62,253 bases of DNA from NCBI GenBank assembly GCA_040902425.1, contig JBBDXI010000111.1:1-62253 (forward strand), read 5' to 3'. This stretch comes from JBBDXI01 sp040902425. Its GTDB lineage: Bacteria > Planctomycetota > Phycisphaerae > Phycisphaerales > UBA1924. Below the pieces are notes generated by a model. That model saw nothing but the letters and a program-made list of their open reading frames with translations. It ran no database searches and had not been told where the DNA came from. Position 1 is the stretch's first letter. Each line of letters starts with the position of its first letter. The translations under genes and the position numbers were made by a program. Shown one piece after another: positions 26,432 to 34,405 of this stretch.

Positions 26432-26743
26432 GTGCCGTCCGCCAGACCGATGGAAGCCCCGGCAACTCAGGCCCTTCCGGCGGGTCCCGGCACACAGGGG
26501 ACACGCGCCGGCAAGAATGCCCCGCGAAGGACTCGAACCTTCAACCCTCTGATTAAGAGTCAGCCGGAAACCCTCGCTGGCGCCCTTGGGAACGCCGTTT
26601 CCTCCGGGCGCGCAGCGCATGCGCAGCGCAGCGACGAGCCGGACGCGGGGATTGACCGAGTCATTTCAGCCTGGCCGGAACTGCCACCGGCCATGCGAGC
26701 AGGCATTCTGGCGATGATCAATGCGGTGGGAGCCCTCCCGTGA
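26432..26743 (+). CDS. Small integrase-associated ORF whose 5' part reads through the tRNA fragment
   Basis: A 103-codon frame. The middle (RTRTFNPLIKS) is the antisense reading of the tRNA fragment and is surely not ancestral protein. The C-terminal piece, GIDRVISAWPELPPAMRAG then ILAMINAVGALP, matches a short conserved element (AWPxLPxxIRxxxLAL) that I recall from planctomycete ORFs beside integrases. It ends by GTGA overlap with the next small gene. The true start may be near 26590 or the gene may be truncated by integration. Confidence 0.35.
   Translation: MPSARPMEAPATQALPAGPGTQGTRAGKNAPRRTRTFNPLIKSQPETLAGALGNAVSSGRAAHAQRSDEPDAGIDRVISAWPELPPAMRAGILAMINAVGALP
26508..26563. repeat. 56-bp direct repeat, tRNA-Lys 3' half: candidate att site (distal)
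   Basis: The 56 bases are identical to 54073-54128 and in the same orientation. 46 of them (26518-26563) reproduce the 3' part of tRNA-Lys(CTT), from the anticodon stem to the discriminator base, and 10 lie beyond its 3' end. Identity stops sharply at the anticodon stem, where the rest of the tRNA is absent. This is the pattern left by a tyrosine recombinase that integrates in a tRNA anticodon loop and restores the gene at the other end. Confidence 0.8.
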
Positions 26744-27055
26744 GCGATTCACCGTCACCAAACGGGGTAAACCGCCGCGCCAAGGCGGGGCGTTTCGCTG
26801 CCGGGAACCCCGGCGGGCCGGGCAACCCCCACGCCGCTCAGTCAGGTAGGCCGCTGGAGGGCCACGCTGGCCGCCAGCGTCACCGAGAAGGACATGGCGG
26901 AGGTGGTCCGGGCGCTCGTCAAGGCGGCCAAGAAGGGCGAGCCGTGGGCGGTCCGGGAGCTGCTGAGCCGGACCCTTGGTCCGCCGGTCGAGTCGGACCT
27001 CATCGAGCGGCTCGCCGCCCTCGAGGCATCGATGCCAGACCGGGGTGCCCAGTGA
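26740..27055 (+). pseudogene. Small mobile-element ORF (DUF5681-like), frameshifted
   Basis: The beginning, MSDSPSPNGVNRRAKAGRF then AAGNPGGPGNPHA, is the N-terminus of a small planctomycete phage/integrase-linked family (AxxGRFxxGNPGGPGNPxA). The expected continuation (QVGRWRATLAASVTEKDM, then AEVVRALVKAAKKGEPWAVR and ELLSRTLGPPVESDLIERL) is present but in another frame, ending at TGA 27053-27055. The break coincides with a tandem TCAG duplication at 26838-26845; removing one copy restores one frame of 103 codons. It overlaps genes on both sides by 4 bases. Re-initiation at ATG 26891 could still make the C-terminal half. Confidence 0.7.
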
Positions 27056-27291
27056 GCCTCAAGACGCGGATCTCGAAGCTGGAACGTCGGGCCACGGGAT
27101 TCCGGTCAGAGACCGTCGTCATCGTCGTAGATGACTTCACGCCCGGACCGTCAGCACCGGAGGGCGCAGGGCCGTGCAGGATTTTGATGCGGAAGCCCAA
27201 CGGAGAGGAGCGGGCGGTGGCGAGCCTTCGCGAGTTCTACGCCGCCACCGTCCTTCCCGATGGGTGGCGGCCACCGGAGACGACGCCGTGA
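27052..27291 (+). CDS. Small hypothetical protein of the integrase-associated gene set
   Basis: A 79-residue protein started at GTG 27052, which overlaps the stop of the restored upstream frame as GTGA. It begins VSLKTRISKLERRA, a basic helix shared with the product of the gene at 27419 (MSLSSRIRALERRA), followed by ETVVIVVDDF and RILMRKPNGEERAV, and ends GWRPPETTP. No known domain. The chain of 4-base overlaps (26740, 27052, 27288, 27419) makes this a compact operon. Similar small genes commonly flank planctomycete integrases, in my memory, with no assigned role. Confidence 0.55.
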   Translation: MSLKTRISKLERRATGFRSETVVIVVDDFTPGPSAPEGAGPCRILMRKPNGEERAVASLREFYAATVLPDGWRPPETTP

Positions 27292-27422
27292 CCTCGGGGG
27301 CGTCCGCCAGTCCCGCCCTGAGCGGCCTCCGGGGGCTCGCAGGGCGCAGGCCCGTTTTGAGCCCTCCCAGACGGGCACCTCAGCCATCCGCGAGCGGGCG
27401 GCAACAGCGGGGCCAGCCATGA
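27288..27422 (+). CDS. Very small hypothetical protein, coupled
   Basis: A 44-residue frame from GTG 27288 to TGA 27422, Arg/Pro/Ser-rich, overlapping its neighbours by 4 bases on each side (GTGA and ATGA). No domain is visible. The only support is its place in the overlapping gene chain; it could be a coupling leader rather than a functional protein. Confidence 0.35.
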   Translation: MTSGASASPALSGLRGLAGRRPVLSPPRRAPQPSASGRQQRGQP

Positions 27423-27646
27423 GCTTGAGCAGCAGGATCAGGGCCCTTGAACGGCGGGCGTCTGCGAAGGCCGGCTGCCGGTGCGCCCCGGCCAACGGCT
27501 GGGACACCGTCTACCAGCACGACGGGAGGCGATCGCCCAATACCCGCCTGTGCCCCCACTGCGGGCGGCGGCGCTCGCTGATCGTGGTTCAGTACGATGC
27601 TGATTCCCCTCCACGTCCTCGAAGGGTCGGGTGCGAGGGCGCCTGA
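27419..27646 (+). CDS. Small Cys-containing protein of the integrase-associated gene set
   Basis: A 75-residue protein from ATG 27419. The N-terminal basic helix MSLSSRIRALERRA is followed by CRCAPANGWD, then RLCPHCGRRRSLIVVQYD; the four Cys (CxC and CxxC) could bind one zinc ion. It closes the chain of four overlapping small genes. Part of its coding sequence (about 27456-27489) recurs nearly unchanged at 32528-32561, directly after a recombination-like site, as a fragment without the rest of the gene. Confidence 0.5.
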   Translation: MSLSSRIRALERRASAKAGCRCAPANGWDTVYQHDGRRSPNTRLCPHCGRRRSLIVVQYDADSPPRPRRVGCEGA

Positions 27647-27657
27647 GCCAGCCATTA

Positions 27658-27667
27658 CCAGCGAGAA
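27658..27667 (+). repeat. Half copy of GAGAA-N6-TTCTC site
   Basis: CCAGCGAGAA matches the left arm (CCAACGAGAA) with one change, and the six preceding bases also match those before the 32496 copy (attacc). The right arm TTCTC is missing. It may be a degraded or recombined site. Confidence 0.4.
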
Positions 27668-27726
27668 TGGCTGCCGGCGCGCACCCCATTCGGCCAACAG
27701 TGACTGGCGTTGGATCGGATTTCGTC

Positions 27727-27750
27727 TTTGAGAATCCGCGTTCTCGTTGG
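27727..27750 (-). repeat. GAGAA-N6-TTCTC site, minus orientation
   Basis: Read on the minus strand this is CCAACGAGAA, spacer CGCGGA, then TTCTCAAA. Both arms are identical to the copy at 32496-32519, which has a different six-base spacer (TCGGCG). Conserved arms around a variable central hexamer are what tyrosine recombinase core sites look like. Confidence 0.6.
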
Positions 27751-27915
27751 CTATGCGCTCCCGCGCTCCGGGCAACGCGACCCCGCGTACAGCCATTCGG
27801 GGTTGAGGCCCAGGTCCCGCGCCCGGCGCGAGCACGACACGGTGTGCGGCCGCACTTCAGGCTTCGCCGGCGCTGGGACACCCCCTTTACGGGGGCTGAG
27901 CCTATGTGACGCACG
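27751..27915. other. Intergenic, nothing recognised
   Basis: The stretch from the end of the small-gene operon (27646) to 27916 carries the half-site and the full site listed separately and no other gene or RNA that I can support. Confidence 0.4.
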
Positions 27916-28515
27916 CTAGCGATGGACGCTGGTCGGGGAGTGGGGAAGGGTGAATCCGAACTGGTACTGGGCGCCGTAGATCGGGTAGTGGACATCGAGG
28001 CGGAACCCGCGGAACTCGGCGGGGGCCAGCCCGAGCTTCCCGCAGACGTGCCGGAGCATCTCGGGGTACCGCGGCACATGGGCCAGACGGGCGTTCGCCA
28101 GCCCGCCGGCGATCGGCCGGATGACGTCGTGCTGGTGGAAGCGGTCGTTCTCGCGGGACGGGGTGGTGTCGATCCGCACGATCCCCCGCTCGACGGTGTT
28201 GTAGATGGCCAGCTCGGGCGAGGACCCGGGGTAGACCTCCGGGTGGAGGAACACATCGACCGTCATGCGCTTGGTCGGGGTGTCGATCACGCGGAAGATG
28301 GCGATGCGCCGCCGTCCGTCCTGTCCGGCGTACCGCCTGAGCGCCGCGCACCGCTGGTCGGCAACCACGAGGTCCACCGCCGACCGGAGCCCGACGTCTT
28401 CCCCCGCCACGGTGTAGGTCACGATGCCGTCGGACATCCGCGGCTCGATGCGCGGCAGCGGCGCCGTCGAGAACTCCGGCAGGATGGAGGGGAAGGCCTT
28501 CAGCTCGCCCGTCAT
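27916..28515 (-). CDS. Hypothetical protein, unrecognised
   Basis: A frame of 199 codons with normal protein composition (for example AAFRGF-like aromatic-rich end FRGFRLDVHYPIYGAQYQF, and TVDVFLHPEVYPGSSPELAIY). I do not recognise the family. No signal peptide or membrane helix is seen. The first residues from ATG 28515 are antisense to the start of the GH38 remnant, so the ATG at 28437 (MSDGIVTYTVAGEDVG) may be the real start and the junction near 28500 may be a recombination point. It ends about 170 bases from the minus-oriented GAGAA-N6-TTCTC site. Confidence 0.5.
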   Translation of the reverse strand: MTGELKAFPSILPEFSTAPLPRIEPRMSDGIVTYTVAGEDVGLRSAVDLVVADQRCAALRRYAGQDGRRRIAIFRVIDTPTKRMTVDVFLHPEVYPGSSPELAIYNTVERGIVRIDTTPSRENDRFHQHDVIRPIAGGLANARLAHVPRYPEMLRHVCGKLGLAPAEFRGFRLDVHYPIYGAQYQFGFTLPHSPTSVHR

Positions 28516-29192
28516 CGACTACGACAACGCCGGGGCCATCGTCCGGGCCGGCCGGGACTGGCTCCCGCATACCTGCCTCGACTGGTTCACCACCGAGAGC
28601 TTCGTCCGCCTGCGCGACCCCGCCAGCGGCCTTGCCGTCGCCTGGTCATCCCCCGATGCGCCCCCTTTTCGAGCTGCAGGACATCAACACCCACCGCGCC
28701 CTGCGGGCGCTGCCGATCGAGAACCGGCGCGTCTTCTCCTACATCATGAACAACTACTGGGAGACCAACTACAAGGCGAGCCAGGATGGCGACTTCCGCT
28801 TCCGCTACGCCATCACCTCTGGACCGGGCCTCACCGTCGAGCGGGCGATGGACTTCGCGAGCCCGTGGTCGGGCGAGGTCACCGCGCGCCTCGCCGACAT
28901 CGTCTCGGTCGAGCCCGCCCCTGTCCGCATCACCGCCTTCAAGCGGGCCGAGGACGGCGACGGCTACATCGTCAGGCTCTGGAACGCCGGGGATTTCCAC
29001 GGCCCCGCCCGCCTCCGCATCGGAGCCCTGGGGTCACGGGCCGCCGCGGCCGAGCGCAACACCAGCGTCGAGACACCATGGAAACGCCCGCCCCACGGCG
29101 GCGATGAGGGCATCACGCTGAAGGACGGCCAGTTCGGCCTTCATATCCACCCCTTCGAAAGCGTCACGCTCCGCGTGCGCCCCCGCGGCTGA
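28505..29192 (+). pseudogene. C-terminal remnant of GH38-type alpha-mannosidase, frameshifted
   Basis: From about 28505 one frame reads PVIDYDNAGAIVRAGRDWLP ... FTTESFVRLRDPASGLAVAW, and from about 28660 a second frame reads LFELQDINTHRALRALP ... SYIMNNYWETNYKA ... FRYAITSGPGL, to the stop at 29190. Together these are the last 230 or so residues of a GH38 family glycosidase (the NNYWxTNYKA element is diagnostic). The frame changes at a run of five C and four T near 28661-28669; one base fewer joins the two frames as DAPLFELQD. The catalytic N-terminal domain is absent, so this is a dead fragment. Confidence 0.75.
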
Positions 29193-29505
29193 GCACGTCG
29201 GTCCCGTGCTCGATGACGTGGGGCCTCACAAACGCCGCCGCGGCAGACTGGCCGTACCGGCCCCAGCGCTCTGGGGGCTTTCCAGCGAATCCTCGCGACT
29301 TTCTTGGAGCGATGCTCCATGAGGCCGCTCGATAGCTGCCGCACCGTGTGCTAAGGCGGGGCGGCCGCTGCCGGAGGGGCTCCTGCAGGGGTTCGCACCG
29401 GTTGCGTCCGTAATTCCGTCACATGCTGGTATGCTCAAGATCGCCCCGCGACGGCTGCTTCAGGGCGGCGGCGGCGCGGCCGTAACCCCTGGACGGAGAA
29501 CACCC
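29193..29505. other. Intergenic region before BNR/dockerin gene
   Basis: 313 bases. It contains a short perfect inverted repeat GGAGC-gat-GCTCC near 29308 and an open frame from 29431 that runs into the next gene, but the lipoprotein start at 29506 is preferred. No promoter could be assigned. Confidence 0.35.
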
Positions 29506-32253
29506 ATGGCTGTTCGCGGATGGATGCTGGTGGGCAGCGCACTCATCGCCGGTTGTGCGGGGAGCCCGCGGGGCGAGGTCGCTCAGAGCACCGGGGAGAG
29601 AAAGCTCGCCCCCGACGATGCGCTGGCCGCGGCCCGGTTCCGCTATGAGCAGCGGCTCGATGAGCGGGGGCGCCCGCCCGCGGGGGATGCTCTCATGCGG
29701 GCGGTGGCGAAGCGCAAGGCCATGGCGGCCCAGATCGCGGGCAGCGCGGGCGACTCGGTGAGCTGGCAGTGGATCGGGCCCGGCAACATCGGCGGGCGCA
29801 TCCGCGGCATCCTGATCCACCCGGCCGACCCCAACATCATGTGGACCGGGGCCGCCACCGGCGGCGTCTGGAAGACCACCAACGGCGGCGCCTCGTGGTT
29901 CCCGCTGGACGACTTCGTGCCCGCCCTCTCCATCGGGTGCATGGCGATGGACCCGGCCAACCCCAACGTGCTCTACGCGGGCACGGGCGAGGGCTTCTTC
30001 GAGACCGTGGCGGGCACCAGCAACACCGCCGCGGTCTTGGGNNNNNNNNNNTCCTGAAGGGTTCTTCCTGAATCCAGAGCTACCGACTACTACGGCCTGG
30101 CCGGGATCTTCAAGAGCACCGACGGGGGCGACACCTGGGCCCAGATGCCCGGCACCGCCACGCCCGACTTCCAGTACGTCAACCGCATCGCCTTCGCCCC
30201 CGGCAACCCGCAGGTGATGCTGGTGGCGACGCCCGCCGGCATCTTCCGCTCCACCGATTCGGGCGCGACCTGGACCCAGCGCTCGACGGCCAGGATGTTC
30301 CAGGTGCTCTTCCACCCCACCGACGCCAGCCGCGCCCTGGCTGGCGGCGCGATACCCCACTACTCCCTCGATGGAGGGGTGACGTGGACCGCCGCCACCG
30401 GGACCTGGGCCACCCCCCACCGCGTCGAGCTCCACTACGCCCCCAGCGACCCCACGATCGTCTATTCCGCCTCCTCCACCGGCTCCCAGCTGCGGGTCTA
30501 CAAGAGCACCAACGGCGGCCAGAGCTACACCCAACAGGGCGCCAGCGGGATCAGCACCCTCGAGTCCTACACCGGCGTGCTCTGGGTGGACCCGCTCAAC
30601 GCCAACACGCTGCTGATGGGCGGCCAGGCCATGGCCCGCTCGGTGAACGGGGGCGTGAACCTCAGCACCACCTTCGGCGCCCTTCACGCCGACCACCACG
30701 TCATCACGCCGCACCCGGCGTACAACGGGGTCACCAACAAGACGCTCTTTTTCGGCACCGACGGGGGCGTCTTCCGGACGACCGATTCCGCGGGCAGCGC
30801 CGCCACATCACTGAACAACAACCTGGGCATCACGCAGTTCTACGGCGCGTCCATCAATCCCAACGGCATCGTCCTGGCCGGCGCGCAGGACAACTTCACC
30901 CTCCGCTACTCCGGCAACCCCCAGGCCTGGACCCAGACCTTCGGCGGCGACGGCGGCTTCACCGCCAGCGGCGGCAAGTGGTACATCGGCAACGGCAACG
31001 CGGCCGGGCGGCTCAGCGTGTTCGGCAAGTTCGCCGGCCAAGAATCGAGTCAGGCTGATCCCGATTATCCCGGCGAGCACGTGTTCTTCCTCGTCGACCC
31101 GAGCCACCAGAGCTATGAACTGATCAAGAACGTCATCGCGGGGCAGATGTTCGTCGGCGAGCTCAACCACCCGACGCTGATGCGGGTGANNNNNNNNNNC
31201 GGCGGCTTCACCGCCGCCGACCCCACCGCCGCCACTCACATGTACGGCGAGGTCCAGCGGATGAACATCTTCCGCAGCACCAACGCCGGCGTGAGCGCGA
31301 GCTACATCTTCCAGGGCATCACCGACGCCAGCTCCCTCAACGTGAACTTCATCCCCTTCTTCATGCTCGACCCCAACAACGCCAGCGTCATGCTGGCGGG
31401 CGGCCGCCGGCTGTGGCGCACCACCAACGTCAAGGCGGCCACCGTGGCGTGGACGGCGATCAAGGCGACCATCGAGCCGCCCGGCCGCCCCGGCGGCGAA
31501 GAGCCCCCCAACTCCCACTACTCGGAGAACTCGCCCTACAACATTTCCACCCTCGCCGTCGCCCAGGGCAGCAGCGACCTGATCTGGGTCGGGTACAACA
31601 ACGGTCAGGTGTGGAAGACCACCAACGGCACGGCCGCGGTACCGGCATGGACAAGGGTTGACCAGAGCGGGCCCATCCCGGGGCGGTGGGTCTCGAAGAT
31701 CCTGGTGGACCCCGCCAGCAGCCAGAGGGTCTACGTGACACTGCTGGGATACGTCAGCGGGAACGTCTGGAAGACGGAGAACGCGGGAACGAACTGGGCG
31801 AACATCTCCGGGTCGGGGGCCACGGCGCTCCCGGCGGTCCCGGTGACTTCGCTCGCCCGGCACCCCCAGGCCCCCGGGCGGCTCTACGCGGGGACGGACA
31901 TCGGCCTCTTCCTGAGCAGCGACGACGGGCAGGCCTGGGCACCGATCGACGCCACCGGCGGCCCGGGGCTTGCGCCGGTCGAGCAGCTCTTCTTCAAGGA
32001 CGCGGCCACGCTGGTTGTGGTCACCCACGGCCGGGGCGTCTACTACGGCACGTTCGCCCTGCCGTCGTGCTACGCCAACTGCGACGAGAGCACGCAGCTG
32101 CCGGTGCTTAACGTGCAGGACTTCTCCTGCTTCCTGGGCCGGTACTCGGCGGGGGAGGCGTACGCCAACTGCGACGAGAGCACGACCGCCCCGGTGCTCA
32201 ACGTGCAGGACTTCGGTTGCTTCCTTACCCGGTACGCCGCCGGGTGCCCGTAG
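29506..32253 (+). CDS. Secreted BNR/sortilin-like beta-propeller lipoprotein with GC-type dockerin (two assembly gaps)
   Basis: ATG 29506 (ggagaa upstream) gives a lipoprotein signal peptide, MAVRGWMLVGSALIAGCAG, with a lipobox ending in Cys. The mature part is a series of BNR/VPS10-type Asp-box repeats (STDSGATWTQ, STNGGQSYTQ, TTNGGASWFP, SSDDGQAWAP, TENAGTNWAN), the pattern of WD40/YVTN/BNR propellers, and ends in a two-part GC-type dockerin (about 32070-32253). Ten-N gaps at 30042-30051 and 31190-31199 interrupt it; the flanking pieces are clearly parts of one protein, although stop codons (TGA 30055 and 30069 region) stand just after the first gap and probably are low-quality contig ends. 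Likely a cell-surface or matrix binding protein. Confidence 0.8.
30042..30051. other. Assembly gap (10 N)
   Basis: Exactly ten N, a standard scaffold spacer. The 35 or so bases following it do not continue the reading frame of the repeat protein and are probably erroneous contig-end sequence. Confidence 0.95.
31190..31199. other. Assembly gap (10 N)
   Basis: Exactly ten N in the same gene; coding of the propeller resumes directly after it (GGFTAADPTAATHMYG). The true length of missing sequence is unknown. Confidence 0.95.
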
Positions 32254-32495
32254 CTCTGGCTGGCTGGGCAAGCGCCCGGCATGCTGCTGGGGCCGGCTAT
32301 CCGCAAGAACAGCGGCCACCCGCTCGCCACCTCGACGCCCGAGCAGGACGACGCCGCGGACGCGGCCGAGGGGGCGCGGGAGCGGGGCGGGCGCGAGTAG
32401 GGTCTGGCACGCCCGGTCATCGCGTGGCAGGCGCGGTAGTCGCCCCCCCCGCGGGGTCGGATGGCTGATACCCGGCTGTTCCTGAGGCAGCATTA

Positions 32496-32519
32496 CCAAC
32501 GAGAATCGGCGTTCTCAAA
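32496..32519 (+). repeat. GAGAA-N6-TTCTC site
   Basis: CCAACGAGAA, spacer TCGGCG, TTCTCAAA. The arms are identical to those at 27727-27750 (opposite strand) with a different spacer. It is the first of two sites in this gap. Confidence 0.6.
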
Positions 32520-32576
32520 TGGGATGGCGGGCGTCTGCGAAGGCCGGGTGCCGCTGCGCCCCGCCTGCCTCTATCA

Positions 32577-32600
32577 CCAACGAGAATCAGGCTCTCAATT
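32577..32600 (+). repeat. GAGAA-N6-TTCTC site, right arm diverged
   Basis: CCAACGAGAA, spacer TCAGGC, TCTCAATT. The left arm is identical to the 32496 copy; the right arm has drifted by one or two bases. It lies about 70 bases before the start codon of the following gene. Confidence 0.55.
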
Positions 32601-32669
32601 GCGCGTGCTGGTGAGCGGCCCGCGTGGTATGCTGGGCGCGCCAGCGTGCTCGTTGGCCCGGAGGGAGAC

Positions 32670-34247
32670 ATGACGCCACGCCTTGCCTTGCCGCTCATCG
32701 TCTGCGCGCTCTTGCCCCTGCACGCCGCGGGCCAGGTCCCGGTACGCCGAGTTGCAAGCGCTGACCAGCCTGCGCCAGGGACCATCGGACAGAACTTCGC
32801 ATCAATCGGGGTGCCGTCGATTGACCCGATGGGACGGATCATGTTTCCCTCCGGTCTCAACAACTCCAGCCCGGAGGGGAGCACAAGGGGCATATGGGTC
32901 TACGGACCCTCGGGCGGCGCCCGCGTCTTCCACGATGGCACCACCCAACCGCAGACGCCGCCGGGCGTGCGGTGGACCGTATTCCCCACGACCGTCTTCG
33001 GCTTCGATTCCGCGGGCCGGGTCTTCTTCGATAGCCTTTTCACGCTGAACGGCGCCGGTGGCAGCAGCGTCGTCGCCTTCTGGGTCGGGCCACCCGAGAA
33101 CGTCTCGCTCGTCGTGCGTCACCGAGATCCCGCTCCCGGGCCCCCGGGCACCGTGTTCGAAGTTCTCGGCCCGCCGCTCAGCAGCGAGCCCAAGTTCGCC
33201 ACGGAAGCCGGCGGAGTGGCCTTCTGCGGCAGCCTCGCCGGGCCGGGGGTCAACACGACGAACGACGACGGGGTGTGGGCCACCGTGGCGGGAACTCTCG
33301 CCACGATCGCCCGCGAGGGGAGCCCGGCCCCCGGGGTCACCCCCGCCGCGACCTTCACCAACGGGTTCTCGCGACCCCGGTTGGCCGCGGACGGCGGGCT
33401 CGTGTTTTCCGGGACCTACCTGGCGGGGGCCACCCCTGGCCAGGCTATCTACCGGTCCGCCCCCGGCGGGCCGCTTGCCGCCGTTGCTCACACGGGCGAG
33501 GCCGCACCGGGCGGCAATGGTGCCACGTTCACTGGATTCAATCTCCCGGCAATTGCGCCGGGCGGCGCCGTCGCGGCCGTTGCCGGCCTCAGCGACGGCC
33601 GCAGCGGTATCTGGAGCGGCCAGACCCTCTCCTTCCGGGCGGTGACCGGACAGGAACCCCCGGGCCTTCCTGGGCAAGAGTTCTCCGGATTCCAGCGACC
33701 GATGCTCGACGACCTGGGGCGCACCGCGTTCCGGGCTTCGTTCCGTGACGCCGCCACGGGGTCCCACGCCGGTCACGGGGTGTGGATCGAGAAGACCGGG
33801 TCAATGGAGCTGTTGTTCAGCACCAGGATGCCCCTCCCGCCGAGCCTCAACGCCCAAGGGCTCGCTTCGATAGGCAATTTCTGTCTCAACAACTCCGGGC
33901 AGATCGCCTTCATTGGCGTTCTCTCTGGCCCGGGTATCAACTCGTCCAACGATGATGCGCTGCTGGCTACCGACCCGAACGGTTCGCTCGTCGTGGTCGC
34001 CCGCGAGGGCGGCATGCTGGAGTACGCGCCCGGCGCTTTCGCCGTTGCTCGCTTCCTGGCGATGAACTTCGACGAGTTGGGGGGAGGCCGCGTCGGCCAA
34101 GCGCTGAACGACGCCGGCCAGCTCACGTTCCGTGCGGAGCTGTTCGGCATCGGCGACAGCATTCTTGTCGCGAACGTGCCGCCCGCCGGGCCCCTTTCCC
34201 TTGGGCTGGTGTGCACCGTCCTGCTTGCGCGACGCCGCAGGGCCTAA
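32670..34247 (+). CDS. Secreted repeat protein with PEP-CTERM-like sorting tail (DUF7453-like)
   Basis: A 525-residue exported protein; ATG 32670 follows ggaggga and opens a signal peptide (MTPRLALPLIVCALLPLHAA, cut near GQ). The body has imperfect repeats around GPGVNTTNDDGVWA and GPGINSSNDDALLA, each preceding an AREGSxAPG-type element, which recall a planctomycete family of predicted propellers (DUF7453, by memory). The C-terminus is a sorting-signal look-alike: short hydrophobic helix PLSLGLVCTVLLA then RRRRA. Unlike its neighbours it has no dockerin. It is bracketed by GAGAA-N6-TTCTC sites at 32577 and 34254, in opposite orientations, like a cassette. Confidence 0.7.
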   Translation: MTPRLALPLIVCALLPLHAAGQVPVRRVASADQPAPGTIGQNFASIGVPSIDPMGRIMFPSGLNNSSPEGSTRGIWVYGPSGGARVFHDGTTQPQTPPGVRWTVFPTTVFGFDSAGRVFFDSLFTLNGAGGSSVVAFWVGPPENVSLVVRHRDPAPGPPGTVFEVLGPPLSSEPKFATEAGGVAFCGSLAGPGVNTTNDDGVWATVAGTLATIAREGSPAPGVTPAATFTNGFSRPRLAADGGLVFSGTYLAGATPGQAIYRSAPGGPLAAVAHTGEAAPGGNGATFTGFNLPAIAPGGAVAAVAGLSDGRSGIWSGQTLSFRAVTGQEPPGLPGQEFSGFQRPMLDDLGRTAFRASFRDAATGSHAGHGVWIEKTGSMELLFSTRMPLPPSLNAQGLASIGNFCLNNSGQIAFIGVLSGPGINSSNDDALLATDPNGSLVVVAREGGMLEYAPGAFAVARFLAMNFDELGGGRVGQALNDAGQLTFRAELFGIGDSILVANVPPAGPLSLGLVCTVLLARRRRA

Positions 34248-34253
34248 GGGCGT

Positions 34254-34278
34254 CCCGAGAGCGCTGATTCTCGGTTCC
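34254..34278 (-). repeat. Diverged GAGAA-N6-TTCTC site, minus orientation
   Basis: On the minus strand: GGAACCGAGAA, spacer TCAGCG, CTCTCGGG. It is just 7 bases after the stop of the 32670 gene. The central hexamer shares TCAG with the site at 32577, the upstream border of the same gene. Confidence 0.45.
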
Positions 34279-34405
34279 TTCGGGCTGACGCACCCACAAG
34301 ACTGTTGCAGGCATGCTGGCGGACGCTACCCTTGCCGTACCTCCGCGTATGCGGCGGACGGGGAGTGTCACATCGCTCGTTCTGTTGACTGCACGGGAGG
34401 ACACA

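Larger units (their letters stand above)
32254..32669. other. Intergenic recombination-scar region
   Basis: 416 bases between two secreted-protein genes. It has a short frame 32281-32400 (39 codons, acidic tail) of doubtful reality, then two GAGAA-N6-TTCTC sites 81 bases apart. Between them lies a fragment (32528-32561) nearly identical to part of the small gene at 27419, showing that DNA around these sites has been copied or exchanged. Confidence 0.5.

Noticed and set aside
29431..29505. Longer start for the BNR/dockerin lipoprotein at 29431
   Set aside because: ATG 29506 gives a clean lipoprotein signal with lipobox and has a ribosome binding site; the extension would bury the signal peptide.
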